This document shows positions 63,267-64,000 of a DNA stretch of 64,000 nt, piece by piece. A program made the position numbers and the translations under genes. The stretch's first letter is position 1. Each line of letters starts with the position of its first letter. The notes beneath the pieces are model-generated. The model saw only the letters and a program-made list of their open reading frames with translations. It had not been told where the DNA came from and searched no databases. This DNA comes from Desulfopila aestuarii DSM 18488 (GTDB lineage Bacteria; Desulfobacterota; Desulfobulbia; Desulfobulbales; Desulfocapsaceae): the NCBI RefSeq assembly GCF_900143695.1, contig NZ_FRFE01000024.1:21078-85077 (forward strand), read 5' to 3'.

Positions 63267-64000
63267 ATGGAAAATATTCTACATATTCCCGAAAGGTCCC
63301 ATACGTCGGATGAGCAACGGTCTCGCCCATATTCCCAGGAGGACCTCCTGTTGCTGGAAGGGCAGATAGCCGCCATTTCCTATCGTCTCGTGAAGACGCC
63401 TGCCGAACAGCTCGATCAGGCGATCATTGCATCTTTTGAGACGCTCTGTTGTTTATTGGGTGTTGGCCGAGGTGGCCTTCTTGAAGTTGCTGCTGAACAG
63501 CCAGTGGCGCGGGTGACCCATGCCTGGTATGCCGAAGGTGTCGAGACTGTTTCTGAAGAAATCAATCTTGCTGAAGTATTTCCCTGGTGCTATCACAAGC
63601 TCGTAAATGAACAGAAAACCCTTGCCATTTCAAGTATTGCCCATCTGCCTGAGGGAGCGGAACTTGACCAGCAGGCATTTCTTCATCTGAAGGTAACGTC
63701 GAACCTGGCGATTCCTTTATGTGTATCAGGTCGTATTCATCATCTCATCGTTGTCCATGCAATTGAAAAGGAGGTTCTCTGGCAGAAGGAGTTTATTGTT
63801 CGCCTTCGACTGGTTGGCGAAATTTTCGTCAGTGCTCTTCGCCAAAGAGAGGTGGTAAGCAAATTGCTCATCAGTGAAAATCGTCTTCATCTGGCTGCGA
63901 CTTCAGCAGAAGCTGGGATTTGGGAGTTCAATATCACGACCCGTAGAGTCTGGGCAAGCAGCATAGAGTTATGCTCAAAAGTGGTGTTTGAGGGAGAATT
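63267..64000 (+). CDS. GAF-PAS sensor protein, truncated by window edge
   Basis: Open frame from ATG 63267 (AAGG five bases upstream) to the end of the window with no stop: 244 codons seen. Residues about 35-200 form a GAF-like domain (ASFETLCCLLGVGRGGLLEV, then VTSNLAIPLCVSGRIHHLIVV). A PAS domain then starts at about 215 (ENRLHLAATSAEAGIWEFN). The C-terminal output domain, probably a histidine kinase, lies beyond the edge. Transcribed away from the envelope locus terminator, so probably independent of it. Confidence 0.8.
   Translation, partial: MENILHIPERSHTSDEQRSRPYSQEDLLLLEGQIAAISYRLVKTPAEQLDQAIIASFETLCCLLGVGRGGLLEVAAEQPVARVTHAWYAEGVETVSEEINLAEVFPWCYHKLVNEQKTLAISSIAHLPEGAELDQQAFLHLKVTSNLAIPLCVSGRIHHLIVVHAIEKEVLWQKEFIVRLRLVGEIFVSALRQREVVSKLLISENRLHLAATSAEAGIWEFNITTRRVWASSIELCSKVVFEGE

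Noticed and set aside
1..64000. tRNA, rRNA, CRISPR, prophage or integron
   Set aside because: Scanned by eye for cloverleaf ends, regular direct repeats and integrase/transposase motifs; none found.

Overview
The window is 64 kb of gene-dense bacterial chromosome. No rRNA, tRNA, CRISPR array, integrase or recognisable insertion sequence was seen. The gene set points to a Gram-negative, strictly or facultatively anaerobic member of the Desulfobacterota, plausibly the Desulfobulbales. Pointers are very dense PAS hybrid histidine kinases, a PocR-type sensor domain, an HD-GYP regulator, the four-cysteine C-terminal tail common in deltaproteobacterial sensors, a long YeiH-type transporter, a CoA-disulfide/polysulfide reductase with a rhodanese domain, and OM-type lipoproteins. 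The taxonomic call is inference from families, not from a marker gene.

Layout. 0.1-4.7 kb: a sigma-70 family factor convergent with a PocR/PAS hybrid kinase. 5.4-8.1 kb: a YeiH-like transporter with a long N-terminal extension and two small membrane proteins; the first of these has its ribosome binding site inside a perfect hairpin. 8.2-27.3 kb: a signalling-rich block. It holds an HD-GYP regulator overlapping a PhnD-type hybrid kinase, a pseudouridine synthase, a small esterase, a PPC/DUF296 protein, a second PAS hybrid kinase, a methyltransferase, a PAS-SpoIIE phosphatase, a second PhnD-type receptor without a kinase, a PilZ-like protein, a GlxA-type regulator divergent from a cysteine hydrolase (with a MITE-like element between them), and a membrane hybrid kinase. 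27.6-43.5 kb: mainly metabolic and housekeeping genes (quinone oxidoreductase, DUF554, pyruvate kinase, NUDIX, a 12-TM protein, an SDR39U1 epimerase, CoADR-rhodanese, a thioesterase, an MBL-fold protein, an LEA-like lipoprotein, a cyclase/cNMP protein, a GAF-PAS kinase, and a GNAT-C39 fusion).

43.8-62.6 kb is the standout. It is an 11-gene, same-strand, tightly packed locus whose products are nearly all exported. Its first five genes are a vWA protein, an ABC ATPase, an FtsX-like permease, a SUMF1-fold periplasmic protein and a glycine-zipper lipoprotein. This order is collinear (mirror image) with ppkA(vWA part)-tagT-tagS-tagR-tagQ, the envelope-sensing arm of the type VI secretion threonine-phosphorylation pathway. 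Here there is no Ser/Thr kinase, phosphatase, FHA protein or any T6SS structural gene. The module is instead followed by a second coiled-coil lipoprotein, a PDZ-S41 protease and four large secreted proteins of unknown function, two of which share a novel N-terminal domain. A good sigma-70-type promoter precedes the first gene and two strong hairpins follow the last, so the 18.7 kb probably behaves as one transcription unit. I propose it as a T6SS-independent, kinase-less TagTSRQ-like envelope system. A truncated GAF-PAS sensor gene runs off the right edge.
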